From Arthrobacter sp. ATA002 (GTDB lineage Bacteria; Actinomycetota; Actinomycetes; Actinomycetales; Micrococcaceae): a DNA stretch of 64,000 bases. Below the pieces are notes generated by a model that did not search any database, had not been told where the DNA came from, and saw only the letters and a list, made by a program, of their open reading frames with translations. Shown here in pieces: positions 31,098 to 40,377 of the stretch (position 1 is its first letter; each line of letters opens with the position of its first letter). A program made the position numbers and the translations under genes. Location of the stretch: assembly GCF_026898095.1 (NCBI RefSeq), contig NZ_CP114015.1, positions 3,348,001 to 3,412,000 of the forward strand, read 5' to 3'.

Positions 31098-31148
31098 ATA
31101 TAGCACCGCTCACATACCGGGTCAAAGCTTGATTTCCGTGGGAGGAAA

Positions 31149-31595
31149 TCAGGAGTCCTCGTCGAGGATTGCCGCGATGGCCTTCAGCGCTTCCGGATCC
31201 ACCGGCCCGAGAGCGCGGGCCGCGAAGTTTCGCACTTCGGCGCGGCGCAGGCTGCGGAGCAGTTCCAGCTCGGCTTCCACCCGTTCCGGCAGCTTGCCGC
31301 CGTCCTGCAATAAGTATTCGGGATTGACGTCAAAAACCGCGGCAATGGCCCGCAGCGCCTCGTCCGGGACGACCTGTTCCTTGCCTGATTTCAACAGCGA
31401 CCAGCGGGTGCGGGACAGGTAATAACCGGCTTTCTGGGCGCCGTCCCGTATCGCCGGATAATCGAAGGGCTTGCCGGTGTCGGACATAATGACGTCCAAC
31501 AGCAAATTGATCTTCCGGGCAAGCGTTTCGGCCCGCCGGATGCCCGCCGCACGTTCCGGGGGAAGATCAAAATTGTCCACTAAGTTCAGCTCCAA
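31149..31595 (-). CDS. Cro/SinR-like helix-turn-helix protein
   Basis: 148 residues. A central helical domain (DYPAIRDGAQKAGYYLSRTRWSLLKSGKEQVVPDEALRAIAAVFDVNPEYLL) resembles XRE-family or EspR-like DNA-binding regions; a C-terminal helical tail (KLPERVEAELELLRSLRRAEVRNFAARAL) may mediate dimerisation. Last gene of a four-gene unit headed by an ImmA/IrrE peptidase; it overlaps the PAP2-like gene by 10 bp. In such pairs the XRE-type protein is often the peptidase target, so a cleaved-repressor mechanism is a reasonable inference. Confidence 0.72.
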   Translation of the reverse strand: MELNLVDNFDLPPERAAGIRRAETLARKINLLLDVIMSDTGKPFDYPAIRDGAQKAGYYLSRTRWSLLKSGKEQVVPDEALRAIAAVFDVNPEYLLQDGGKLPERVEAELELLRSLRRAEVRNFAARALGPVDPEALKAIAAILDEDS

Positions 31596-32167
31596 GTCAT
31601 TGCTACGAGAAAACAGCAGAAGGTTGCCACTCCCAGGGCTGCGCCTGCGAACGCCTCCGGCCAGGTGTGTTCACGAAGAGACACCCGGCTGAACATCATC
31701 AACGGCGATAATATCAACAACCACGCCCAGGCTGTCCCAAAGATGACCGCGACCCACAGCACGCCAAAGGTAATCACGGACACGTGGGCAGACACGTTGA
31801 GCCAGCGGCGGAACAACACCAGCCCCGCGTTACCCACAAACAGCGCCGCCACGGTCAGCGGGACCGGCGCCGGCACAGGAATAACAAAGCAGACGACGGC
31901 GCCCGTGAACGTCAGCACGGCCAGCAGCTGAACCCGGAGCCGGTCCGGCAGGCCGCGCCGGCGGAACGGTCGTTTCAGCCCCTTGTACAGGAGCGCCGGA
32001 AACCCCACGACGCCGGCCAGCAGGGCGGCAACGCCCAGCGGGTCCAGCCCGGCCCTGACGCCGGCCAGGAGCACCAGGCCTGCCAGGACCAGGGCCGGCG
32101 GGAGAACCTTGGAGTAGCTAGCGGCCGGTGTCAGCCGAGCGCCGGACCGGTGAACCGTTGTGCTCAA
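31586..32167 (-). CDS. PAP2-like membrane protein
   Basis: 193 residues, TTG start likely; the start overlaps the end of the upstream membrane-protein gene by about 50 bp. Five to six membrane helices. Weak PAP2 motifs are visible (NVSAHVSV and SRVSLREHTWPEAFAG, that is SxH and SR-x5-H), but the first phosphatase motif (KX6RP) is not clear, so activity is doubtful. It resembles the separate protein at 33717-34328 in layout. Position between an HTH protein and a multi-TM protein links it to the same system. Confidence 0.6.
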   Translation of the reverse strand: MSTTVHRSGARLTPAASYSKVLPPALVLAGLVLLAGVRAGLDPLGVAALLAGVVGFPALLYKGLKRPFRRRGLPDRLRVQLLAVLTFTGAVVCFVIPVPAPVPLTVAALFVGNAGLVLFRRWLNVSAHVSVITFGVLWVAVIFGTAWAWLLILSPLMMFSRVSLREHTWPEAFAGAALGVATFCCFLVAMTWS

Positions 32168-33113
32168 TTCGTGTACCTATCTCGTCAATAATGCGGGCCT
32201 CCTGCGGCGACAGCAGGTCCGGGTCCAGGACCCGGATGTCGCCGATGAAAATGAACCAGCGGTAGAGCTGGGCCTTGGAGCTGCGGGTCCCCGGGGAAAC
32301 ACTGTCCGCGCCCATCGACCGCCGTCCCTCGGGCGTCTGCGCCAGACGGGTCACGATGGGCTTCAGGGCTTCGAGGTCCTGCTCTCGTTCGGCCCGGGTG
32401 CGGAAGGCGTCCCTGATCCGCCCGGAGGACGGCAGGATGAACCCGGCTGCGAAGCCCACCGCCATCAGGGCCAGGAGGATCTGATAGCCGACCGCCAGCA
32501 GGCCGCTGTAACTATCACCGGTGCCGCGGAGCTCCATTCCGATCTGGAACATTTTCAGGCCGGCCGCGGCCACGCCAACCAGGCACCCGGCACTGAGGAT
32601 ATCGAAGCCGATCCGGAACGGACAGGACTCCCCGTGCCTGTTCCGGCGCAGCGTTTCCACTCCGGTGTAGCCGCTGATGACACCAAACCAAGCAAAGAAC
32701 AGGCCCTGGTACAGGGCAATGGTCGGCAGGCTGCCGAACGTGTCGGTGAAACTGGCCGCGGATCCCTGCGTGTCCGAAATGACCAGCAGCACCAGCTGCG
32801 CCACCGCCAGGATAATTCCGGCGCCGACCAGCAGCTTGACGCGCCGTTCCTGACCGGTGGCCCGCAGCAGCAGGCGGCTCAGCTCCGTCATGCCCATGCC
32901 CATCAGCAGGTGCACCACCAGGTTGAGGGCGTTCCATCCGCCCAGCAGCGGATCGACCGCCAGATAGATCCGGTCGATGTTGAGGGTAGCCCCCAGCGCC
33001 ACCATCGAAACAGCCGGGAGGATGCCCGGCTTCCAGCCGAACCGCAGGCCCAGCAGCCGGACCGCCACCACGGCCCAGAGAATGATGACCGGCACGACTT
33101 GCAGGTGCGTCAT
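32118..33113 (-). CDS. Multi-pass membrane protein, MAB_1171c-like putative transporter
   Basis: 331 residues with seven probable membrane helices, the C-terminal third being cytoplasmic and charged (RIRDAFRTRAEREQDLEALKPIVTRL...). The layout and its coupling to an ImmA/IrrE gene match the MAB_1171c/DUF6545 group found next to IrrE-type peptidases in Actinobacteria; this assignment is from memory of family context. It overlaps the ImmA/IrrE gene by 4 bp. The 7TM-plus-cytoplasmic-tail form would suit a membrane sensor. Confidence 0.62.
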   Translation of the reverse strand: MTHLQVVPVIILWAVVAVRLLGLRFGWKPGILPAVSMVALGATLNIDRIYLAVDPLLGGWNALNLVVHLLMGMGMTELSRLLLRATGQERRVKLLVGAGIILAVAQLVLLVISDTQGSAASFTDTFGSLPTIALYQGLFFAWFGVISGYTGVETLRRNRHGESCPFRIGFDILSAGCLVGVAAAGLKMFQIGMELRGTGDSYSGLLAVGYQILLALMAVGFAAGFILPSSGRIRDAFRTRAEREQDLEALKPIVTRLAQTPEGRRSMGADSVSPGTRSSKAQLYRWFIFIGDIRVLDPDLLSPQEARIIDEIGTRIEHNGSPVRRSADTGR

Positions 33114-33612
33114 ATAAAGGTGCGCTCGAAGTCGCTGGGACGTTCACGTTCCGTGGGCAGCAGGGCCAGGGAGAGCAGGTACGCCACGTGCTCTGCGGCC
33201 CGCTCGGTTTCGTTCCAGTCCAGTGACCGCGCCAGCATCCTTTGATGCCCCGGCGGCTGCCGATGTGCTCGAACACCGACGGCGTGGCCGTTTCCACTCC
33301 GCCGCAGCCGTTGTGCTGCAGCAGAATGTGGCCGAATTCGTGGCACGCCGCATGGGTGCGGTGCAGGCGGTTGTCGCCGGAGGGCAGCAGGATGATGGAC
33401 TTTTGTTCTTTCTCAATCCACAACCCCGTCACTGCGGGAATGATGGAATGGTCAATATCCCGCAGTTCAATAGGCTTTCCGTGCGCGCGGGCAACAATGT
33501 CCAGCAATTCATCAAAGCTGACCCGCTCACCCAGGTTAAGCGCCGCCACGGCTGCTTCCGAGGCCGCCCGTTCGCGTTCTTCGCCGCCGGGCTTCCTAAA
33601 TCGCACTGCCAT
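33110..33612 (-). CDS. ImmA/IrrE-family metallopeptidase (one frameshift)
   Basis: An ImmA/IrrE-type domain with the zinc-site motif HEFGH (ACHEFGHILLQH) after a typical N-terminal region (VSFDELLDIVARAHGKPIELRDI). The frame changes at 33241-33243: A3 to A4 joins SRRGIK to RMLARSLDWNETERAAEHVAYLLS. Repaired length is about 167 residues. The family cleaves XRE-type repressors (ImmA-ImmR, IrrE-DdrO). First gene of the coupled unit whose last gene is an HTH protein, which is its probable target. Confidence 0.82.
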
Positions 33613-33716
33613 TAATTCCCCATCGTTGTTTCACACACAGATAATGCAGTCTGCGAAAGAGACCGAACCCTAGGACTTTATCCCACATCCCCCGGCAGCG
33701 GGACGGGCAGGCGGTG

Positions 33717-34328
33717 TCAGGGCAACAGCAGTGCGGCGGCGAAAGCAACGCATCCGGCCAGGTGTCCGGCCAGGACCTGTGTGGGCGTGTGGTCGCCGAG
33801 CTTCACCCGGGACCATCCGGTGGCCGATGCCAGCAGCAGGGCCAGAGCCGGCCCGAACACCGGAACCGGAGCCAGCAGGGCCAGCCCAACATAGGCAGCC
33901 ACGGCGGAATGGACCGAGAGCTTCCACACCAGGTTCGCCGCCAGGCACAGGACCAGTCCGATGAACACGCCGCCGATCTCGCCGAACAGCGCCGCCGGGG
34001 CACCCATGAGGATGAGCAGCAGTGCACCGACGCCGATGGACGCCGCGGAGGCGATCAGGATCGGTGCGCGCTGCTCGCGCCTGCCCACGTGGTGGTCGGT
34101 GACCGCTCCGCGCCGCTTCAGCCAGAGGATTCCGGCGAAGGGCAGCCCCACGGTGAAACCCGCCGCCACAATGCCCTGGAGCCAGGTGACCCCGGAGCTG
34201 AGCAGGGGCTGCAGCAGCAGGAGCAGACCCACGAGGACGGTGGGGGCGGTGGTTTCGGTGACGATGCGTGCTGCCCGGGTGGAGGCAACGGACACAGTCG
34301 ACGTCGGGGCTTGCGTGGTTTCCGGCAT
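33717..34328 (-). CDS. PAP2-superfamily-like membrane protein
   Basis: 203 residues and about six membrane helices. The PAP2 motif 2-like KLSVHSAVAA and motif 3-like SRVKLGDHTPTQVLAGHLAG (SR-x5-H) are visible, but motif 1 is weak. Lipid phosphatases of this type act on the outer membrane face. It is separated from the ImmA unit by about 100 bp and transcribed the same way. Similar general form to the 31586-32167 protein. Confidence 0.68.
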   Translation of the reverse strand: MPETTQAPTSTVSVASTRAARIVTETTAPTVLVGLLLLLQPLLSSGVTWLQGIVAAGFTVGLPFAGILWLKRRGAVTDHHVGRREQRAPILIASAASIGVGALLLILMGAPAALFGEIGGVFIGLVLCLAANLVWKLSVHSAVAAYVGLALLAPVPVFGPALALLLASATGWSRVKLGDHTPTQVLAGHLAGCVAFAAALLLP

Positions 34329-34355
34329 CCGTCGATTCTACGGGGATCCGCGGCG

Positions 34356-34415
34356 CCAGCCGGGCCCCGTTACCGCCAGCCGGGTTCCGTTACCGCCCGC
34401 CGGGTTCCGTTACCG
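34356..34415. repeat. Three tandem 20-bp repeats
   Basis: Units at 34356-34375, 34376-34395 and 34396-34415 share the core CCGGGTTCCGTTACCG with two or three differences. The array covers the 3' end and stop codon of the GlcG-like gene, so the last residues of that protein (VTEPGGR) are encoded by the repeat. Confidence 0.8.
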
Positions 34416-34824
34416 ATGCAGCGGTCAGGGCAGCCCGCGCGCATTCCTCGTCCTGTTCCGGCAGCGCTCCGCTGACTCCCACGGCCCACAGCGGCTGCGC
34501 GGCGGAGTCGATAACGCCGCCGGGCAAGACGGTGGGCTGGAAGGACAGCTGGTCGGCGATCAGGGGAAGCAGGCCGGGGAACCGGACATCCAGATCCGCG
34601 AGGGCTGAGGTGTCTTTCTTCATGGCGGCAGCCGTCTGTGCCTTGGCCCGGGCGACACCGGGCGTGAACCACGCCGCTCCGTCCCCGCGGACGGTCAGGA
34701 GCTCGTGGCCGGAAGCATCGGCAATGCTGACGCTCACGGTGACGCCAAGTTCCCGTGCTTTGTCCAGCACGGCCTCGGCAAGGGTCCGGGACTCGGACAC
34801 GGTGGGAACAGCTGGCATGGACAT
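34390..34824 (-). CDS. GlcG/HbpS-family protein
   Basis: 144 residues. The fold of the GlcG/HbpS group (PF03928) is evident: LAEAVLDKARELGVTVSVSIADASGHELLTVRGDGAAWFTPGVARAKAQTAA and FQPTVLPGGVI. Members bind heme or small cofactors, often as accessory proteins. The C-terminus is modified by the tandem repeats. It is adjacent to the iron-siderophore transporter on the same strand, 48 bp downstream of the ATPase gene end, which fits an iron or heme role. Confidence 0.75.
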   Translation of the reverse strand: MSMPAVPTVSESRTLAEAVLDKARELGVTVSVSIADASGHELLTVRGDGAAWFTPGVARAKAQTAAAMKKDTSALADLDVRFPGLLPLIADQLSFQPTVLPGGVIDSAAQPLWAVGVSGALPEQDEECARAALTAASVTEPGGR

Positions 34825-34871
34825 ACGTACACTCCTTTGCGGGCGGGCCGGACAGCCACGCCCCTGTGATC

Positions 34872-35738
34872 CTAGCGGCGCCCGGACTCAGCAGCTGCCG
34901 GCGCCTCAGCCGCGGGCGCAACCCCGACGGCGGCCTCGGAAATTACGTGGTGCCGGCCCAGCGGGAGCATCAGCGGCTTGCCGGAGGACGGATCCGTGAT
35001 CACTCTGTTCTCCATGCCGAAGACGGTGCGCACGGTGTCCTCGGTGAGCACGTCCTCGGGCCGGCCGGCGGCGTGCAGCTTTCCGGCCGCCACGGCCACC
35101 AGATGGTCCGCGTACCGGGCGGCCAGGTTCAGGTCATGCAGCACCATCACAATGGTGGTGCCGCGGGAGCGGTTCAGATCGGTGAGCAGGTCCAGCACCT
35201 CAATCTGGTGGCTGACGTCCAGGAACGTGGTGGGCTCATCCAGCAGCAGCAGGTCCGTCTGCTGCGCCAGCGCCATCGCGATCCAGACCCGCTGCCGCTG
35301 CCCGCCGGACAGCTCGTCCACGGCCCGGTCCGCCAGCCCGGCGGTTTCGGTGGCGTCCAGCGCGGCCGCCACGGCGTCGTCGTCGTCCTTGCTCCACCGC
35401 GCAAAGATGCCCTGGTGCGGATGCCGGCCGCGGCCCACCAGGTCCGCGACCGTAATACCTTCGGGCGCGATCGGCGACTGTGGCAGCAAACCCAGGGTGC
35501 GGGCCAGCTGCTTGGCGGGAATCGAGTGCACGGCCTTGCCGTCCAGCAGCACGTGCCCGGTGCGCGGGGCCAGCAGCCGGGACATCGAGCGCAGCAGCGT
35601 GGACTTGCCGCAGGCGTTGGCGCCGATGATCGCGGTGACCTTGCCCGGCGGCACTGCGAGGTTCAGGGAGTCGATGACCGTGCGGTCGCCGTAGCCCAGC
35701 GTGAGGTTGTCGATGGACAGGGTATGGGAGGCGGTCAC
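34872..35738 (-). CDS. Iron-siderophore ABC transporter ATPase
   Basis: 289 residues from the GTG at 35738 (ribosome site AGGAG 8 nt upstream). Walker A GANACGKST, Q-loop region, signature LSGGQRQR, Walker B LLLLDEPTTFLD and the H-loop VLHDLNLAARYAD are all present; the DEPTTFLD variant is typical of FecE/FhuC-type ATPases. The start overlaps the permease stop (GTGA). Last gene of the importer operon. Confidence 0.92.
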   Translation of the reverse strand: MTASHTLSIDNLTLGYGDRTVIDSLNLAVPPGKVTAIIGANACGKSTLLRSMSRLLAPRTGHVLLDGKAVHSIPAKQLARTLGLLPQSPIAPEGITVADLVGRGRHPHQGIFARWSKDDDDAVAAALDATETAGLADRAVDELSGGQRQRVWIAMALAQQTDLLLLDEPTTFLDVSHQIEVLDLLTDLNRSRGTTIVMVLHDLNLAARYADHLVAVAAGKLHAAGRPEDVLTEDTVRTVFGMENRVITDPSSGKPLMLPLGRHHVISEAAVGVAPAAEAPAAAESGRR

Positions 35739-36778
35739 AGCGAAGCTCCTGCGCGGTTGACACGGACAATGAGGTAAACGAGGAACGGGGCGCCGAGCAC
35801 GCCGGTGATGATGCCCACCGGCATCCGGGTGCCGAAGGCGTACTGCCCGCAGAAGTCGGCCACGAGCACCAGCAGCGCCCCCACCAGTGCGGCGGGGACG
35901 AGCAGTGACGGGCCCGGGCCCACCAGCCGGGCGGCGATCGGCCCGGAGAGGAACGCGACAAACGCGATGGGTCCGGCGGCCGCGGTGGCGAAGGAAATGA
36001 GCCCGACGGCGGCCACGATCACCACAATCCGGGTGAGGTTCACGCGCACGCCCAGCGCGGACGCGGCGTCGTCGCCGAGCCGGGTCACGGCGAGGTTCCG
36101 GGACTGGCCCAGCAGCACCGGCGCCAGCACGGCCAGGGCGGCCAGCACCGGCAGCACCTGGTTCCAGGACGCGCCGTTGAGACTGCCGGTCAGCCAGCGC
36201 ATGGCTTCCTGCAGCTCCCACTCCGGCGCCTGGTTCAGCACATACGCGGTGACCGAATCCAGCATCGCGGCAATGCCGATGCCCACCAGGATCAGCCGGG
36301 TGTCCGCCACGCCCCGTTTATAGGACAGCGCGTACACGGCCAGTGCCACCACCAGTCCGGACACGATCGCGAAGCTGGACACCGCGGCGCCGCCGAGCCC
36401 CAGCCCGACAATGGCAAACGCCGCGCCGGCACCGGCACCGGAACTGATGCCGATGATGTCCGGGCTGGCCAGCGGATTGCGCAGCATCGTTTGGAACGCG
36501 ACGCCGGCCAGGCCGAAGCAGGCGCCGGTCAGCACGGCCAGCACCGCCCGGGGCAGGCGCAGGCGGCCGACGGCGAAGGAGGCGCCGGGCACGTCGTGCC
36601 CGAGGATGACGTTCACGACGTCGGCCGGCGCGTAGAAGGTGCGTCCGGCCATCAGGCTCAGCGCGAAGACGGCGAGGATGAGCACCGCGAGCAGGGTGGC
36701 CACCAACCGGTAGCGGACGGCGGCGCCGCGGCGGACCCGGGTGACGGCGTCGACCGTGGGGCGAAGATCCAGGCTCAC
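35735..36778 (-). CDS. Iron-siderophore ABC transporter permease (second)
   Basis: 347 residues from the GTG at 36778. FecCD-family permease with nine to ten helices: RLPRAVLAVLTGACFGLAGVAFQTMLRNPLASPDIIGISSGAG and GPIAFVAFLSGPIAARLVG. It overlaps the upstream permease stop by 4 bp. Together the two FecCD permeases form the channel. Confidence 0.92.
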   Translation of the reverse strand: MSLDLRPTVDAVTRVRRGAAVRYRLVATLLAVLILAVFALSLMAGRTFYAPADVVNVILGHDVPGASFAVGRLRLPRAVLAVLTGACFGLAGVAFQTMLRNPLASPDIIGISSGAGAGAAFAIVGLGLGGAAVSSFAIVSGLVVALAVYALSYKRGVADTRLILVGIGIAAMLDSVTAYVLNQAPEWELQEAMRWLTGSLNGASWNQVLPVLAALAVLAPVLLGQSRNLAVTRLGDDAASALGVRVNLTRIVVIVAAVGLISFATAAAGPIAFVAFLSGPIAARLVGPGPSLLVPAALVGALLVLVADFCGQYAFGTRMPVGIITGVLGAPFLVYLIVRVNRAGASL

Positions 36779-37865
36779 AGGGCACGCACCTTCTGCCGGC
36801 GGACGATGTAGATGAAGACCGGAGCGCCGATCAGGGCGGTGAGGATGCCGACGTCGATCTCCGCGGGGCGGGCGATGATGCGGCCGACGACGTCGGCGGC
36901 GGTCACCAGGGCGGCGCCGGTGACGGCGGAGAACGGCAGCAGCCAGCGGTGGTCCACTCCGGCCAGCAGCCGGCAGGCGTGCGGCACCACGAGGCCGACG
37001 AAGGCGATGGGTCCGGTGACGGCGGTGGAGGCGCCGCAGAGGATCACGGCGCCAAGCGATGCCGCGCCGCGGGCCAGGGCCACCCGCTCCCCCAGCCCGG
37101 CGGCGAGGTCGTCGCCCAGAGCCAGCGAGTTCAGGCCGCGGGCCGAGAGCAGGCAGATGGCGAAGCCGGCCAGCAGGAAGGGCAGGATTTGCAGGATGCT
37201 CTCGTACGAGCCGCCGCCCACGCCGCCGATCTGCCAGGACCGCACGCCCTGCGCCATGTCGTTGCGGGGCAGCACAATGGCGCTGACAAAGGAGGCCAGG
37301 GCGGCCGACGTCGCGGCGCCGGCCAGCGCGAGCTTCAGCGGCGTGGCGGGACCGCGGCCGATCGAACCGACGGTGTAGACGAAGACGGCGGTGACGGCCG
37401 CGCCGGCGATAGCGAGCCAAATGTAGCTGGAGGCTGCGGTCAGACCGAAGAACGCCATGCCCGCGACGATGGCGAGCGAGGCGCCCATGTTGATGCCGAG
37501 GATGCCCGGATCGGCCAGCGGATTGCGGGTCACGCCCTGCATTACGGCCCCGGAGAGACCCAGCGCGGCGCCGGCGGCGACGGCGAGCAGGGTGCGCGGT
37601 ATCCGTTTGGCCACGGCGGCTTCGTCAAAGCCCTCGGCCGAGCCGCCCAGAGCGGCAAGAATGTCGTTCCAGCCGACGTCGCGCGCGCCCACCGTGATGC
37701 TGGCGAGCATCAGGGCGGCGAGCACGGCGACGGCAGCCACGAGCCAGAGCGCGCGCAGGCGCCTGGGCGCCGCCGGGCATGGATGTCCGGCGCGGCGGCG
37801 TCGGGGGCTGCTGCGGGTGCTGCCCCGGCGGGTGCCGGGGCAGCGGAAGGGTGCTGGTGTGTCAC
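36775..37865 (-). CDS. Iron-siderophore ABC transporter permease (first, one frameshift)
   Basis: The GTG at 37865 overlaps the binding-protein stop (GTGA). An Ala/Pro-rich cytoplasmic N-terminus leads to the first helix; the frame changes at 37765-37767, where C3 to C4 gives PRRLRALWLVAAVAVLAALML. FecCD signatures: RIPRTLLAVAAGAALGLSGAVMQGVTRNPLADPGILGINMGAS and GPIAFVGLVVPHACRLL. Starting at 37740 would avoid the frameshift but lose the beginning of helix 1. Confidence 0.88.
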
Positions 37866-38881
37866 TTCGCTTTGGCGGCGGCGTCGGCGAGCAGGCTCAG
37901 GTAGTCGTCCAGGACCCAGGAAATCGCCAGCGGCGTGGGGTTCGCGGCCGTGCCCAGCGGAGTGTTGGGCAGCAGGACAATGGAGCCGTTGGCGACGGCG
38001 GGTATCTGCGAGAGCAGCGGATCGGCTTCCAGGGCGGCAACCAGTTCCTCGCCGCCGTAGGTGACGATCATGTCGACGTCGTTGAACGCGTCGGCCTGTT
38101 CGGCGCTTTGGGTGAGGGAGAACTTGTCGGTGCCGTCGGAGGCGGTCTTCACGCTGCCGGCCACGGACATGCCCAGGTCCTCGAAGAACATGGTGCGGGT
38201 GTCCTTCGTGGTGTAGAAGCTGACCTCGCTGAGGTCCGTGGTGTCCACGTGGGTCAGGAACATGGCGTTCTTGCCCTCGAGTTCCGGGTGCTCGGCGGCG
38301 GCGTCGGCCATTTCCGACTCGAGGTCCGCAATCAGCTCCTCGCCCTCCTGCTGCATGCCAAGGCCTTCGGCGTTCAGCTCGATCATTTCGCGCCAGGAGG
38401 TGCCCCAGGCAGTCTCCGGGTAGGCAACGACGGGGGCGATTTCGCTCAGCGTGTCGTAGTCCTCCTGGGACAACCCGGAGTAGGCGGCGAGGATGACGTC
38501 GGGCTCGGTGTCGGCCACGGCTTCGAAGTCGATGCCGTCGTTCTCGTCGAAGAGCACCGGGGTTTCGCCGCCGAGTTCCTCGAGCTTTTCGCTGACCCAC
38601 GGGAGGAGGCCGTCGCCGTCGTCGTCGCCGTAGTTCGCCGCGGCCATGCCCACCGGCACGATGCCCAGGGCCAGGAGCACCTCGTGATTGGCCCAGTTGA
38701 CCGTGGCAACCCGCTCGGGCTTGGCCTCGATGGTGGTGGTGCCCAGGGCGTGTTCGATGGTGATCGGTTCGAAGGACGAGCCGGTGGCGTCGCCGCTGCT
38801 GGATGCCGGAGCGGAGCAGGCTGCCAAGCCGGTGGTGAGCAGTGCGGCTGCGCAGACGGCAGCGATACGGAAGGGGCGCAC
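37862..38881 (-). CDS. Iron-siderophore ABC transporter substrate-binding lipoprotein
   Basis: 339 residues from a GTG at 38881 chosen for its ribosome site (AAAGG, 8 nt) and because it places the signal peptide and lipobox (LTTGLAAC) at the N-terminus. FepB/FhuD-type fold: ITIEHALGTTTIEAKPERVATVNW, DVILAAYSGLSQEDYDTLSEIAPVVAY, and the C-terminal WVLDDYLSLL. It binds a ferric siderophore outside the cell. First gene of the operon, preceded by iron-box sequences. Confidence 0.92.
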   Translation of the reverse strand: MRPFRIAAVCAAALLTTGLAACSAPASSSGDATGSSFEPITIEHALGTTTIEAKPERVATVNWANHEVLLALGIVPVGMAAANYGDDDGDGLLPWVSEKLEELGGETPVLFDENDGIDFEAVADTEPDVILAAYSGLSQEDYDTLSEIAPVVAYPETAWGTSWREMIELNAEGLGMQQEGEELIADLESEMADAAAEHPELEGKNAMFLTHVDTTDLSEVSFYTTKDTRTMFFEDLGMSVAGSVKTASDGTDKFSLTQSAEQADAFNDVDMIVTYGGEELVAALEADPLLSQIPAVANGSIVLLPNTPLGTAANPTPLAISWVLDDYLSLLADAAAKAK

Positions 38882-38954
38882 GGATTTTGCCTTTTCATCG
38901 ATGGGGAGCAACCGGTGGATCACCGAAGCGCGCCGGGGTGGGCATCGCACTGGT

Positions 38955-38972
38955 TTAGGGTTGCCTAACTAA
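38955..38972 (-). promoter_or_regulatory. Iron box (DtxR/IdeR type), proximal
   Basis: TTAGGGTTGCCTAACTAA closely follows the DtxR/IdeR consensus (TTAGGTTAGSCTAACCTAA) and lies about 75 bp before the binding-protein start. It implies repression of siderophore uptake when iron is sufficient. Confidence 0.75.
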
Positions 38973-38980
38973 CCAAGAGT

Positions 38981-38997
38981 AAGGGATGCCTAACCAA
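38981..38997 (-). promoter_or_regulatory. Second, weaker iron-box-like site
   Basis: AAGGGATGCCTAACCAA matches the conserved GCCTAACC half and part of the other half. It is 8 bp from the first site, so tandem regulator binding is possible. Confidence 0.45.
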
Positions 38998-39201
38998 AGT
39001 TGGGACAGGTGTTACGTCTGTGACTTCCGATTTGACGGCGAACCGGATGCGCTGGATCTTCCCGGCAGCGCGCGGAGCGGCCCTTGCCGAAGGGTGAAAT
39101 ACGGTTGATTTTCGGGGAGAGAATGCGCACGCATGGGAGCCGGCGGACGACGACGGCGTGGGGCCGCTGTGGGTCCGGCGCCTCCGTGTGCCGCCGGCGG
39201 C

Positions 39202-40173
<972 letters not shown>

Positions 40174-40245
40174 TCATTCGTGGATCGAGCGGCGCCGGGA
40201 ATGCTTGCTCGCCGTTGGTGTCGCAGTCTATGCCCCAAGTGGCAG

Positions 40246-40335
40246 GCACCAGCAGCGGTCGGCATTTCGCCCCGGAGCTTCCTCCGATATTTCGCCTCCA
40301 AGGAGCAGGTGGTCCCAGGTCTACGGCGAACCCGT
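40246..40335 (+). pseudogene. TetR-family regulator remnant (recognition-helix fragment)
   Basis: About 30 codons encode VGISPRSFLRYFASKEQVV, which is the conserved end of a TetR helix-turn-helix. No start, no ligand domain and no longer frame is present on either side. It is wedged between the aldo-keto reductase promoter and the LysR gene end, consistent with a decayed regulator. Confidence 0.6.
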
Positions 40336-40377
40336 TCGACAGCCCGCTAAGCAGTAAGCGGCTGCGTCCCTGTCCGC

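Larger units (their letters stand above)
30785..31148. other. Gene-free region rich in inverted repeats
   Basis: 364 bp without a convincing gene. It holds the operator-like palindrome at 30800-30814, a 15-bp stem hairpin (30969-31002), a 9-bp inverted repeat (31010-31039) and a perfect 40-bp palindrome (31058-31097). Confidence 0.7.
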
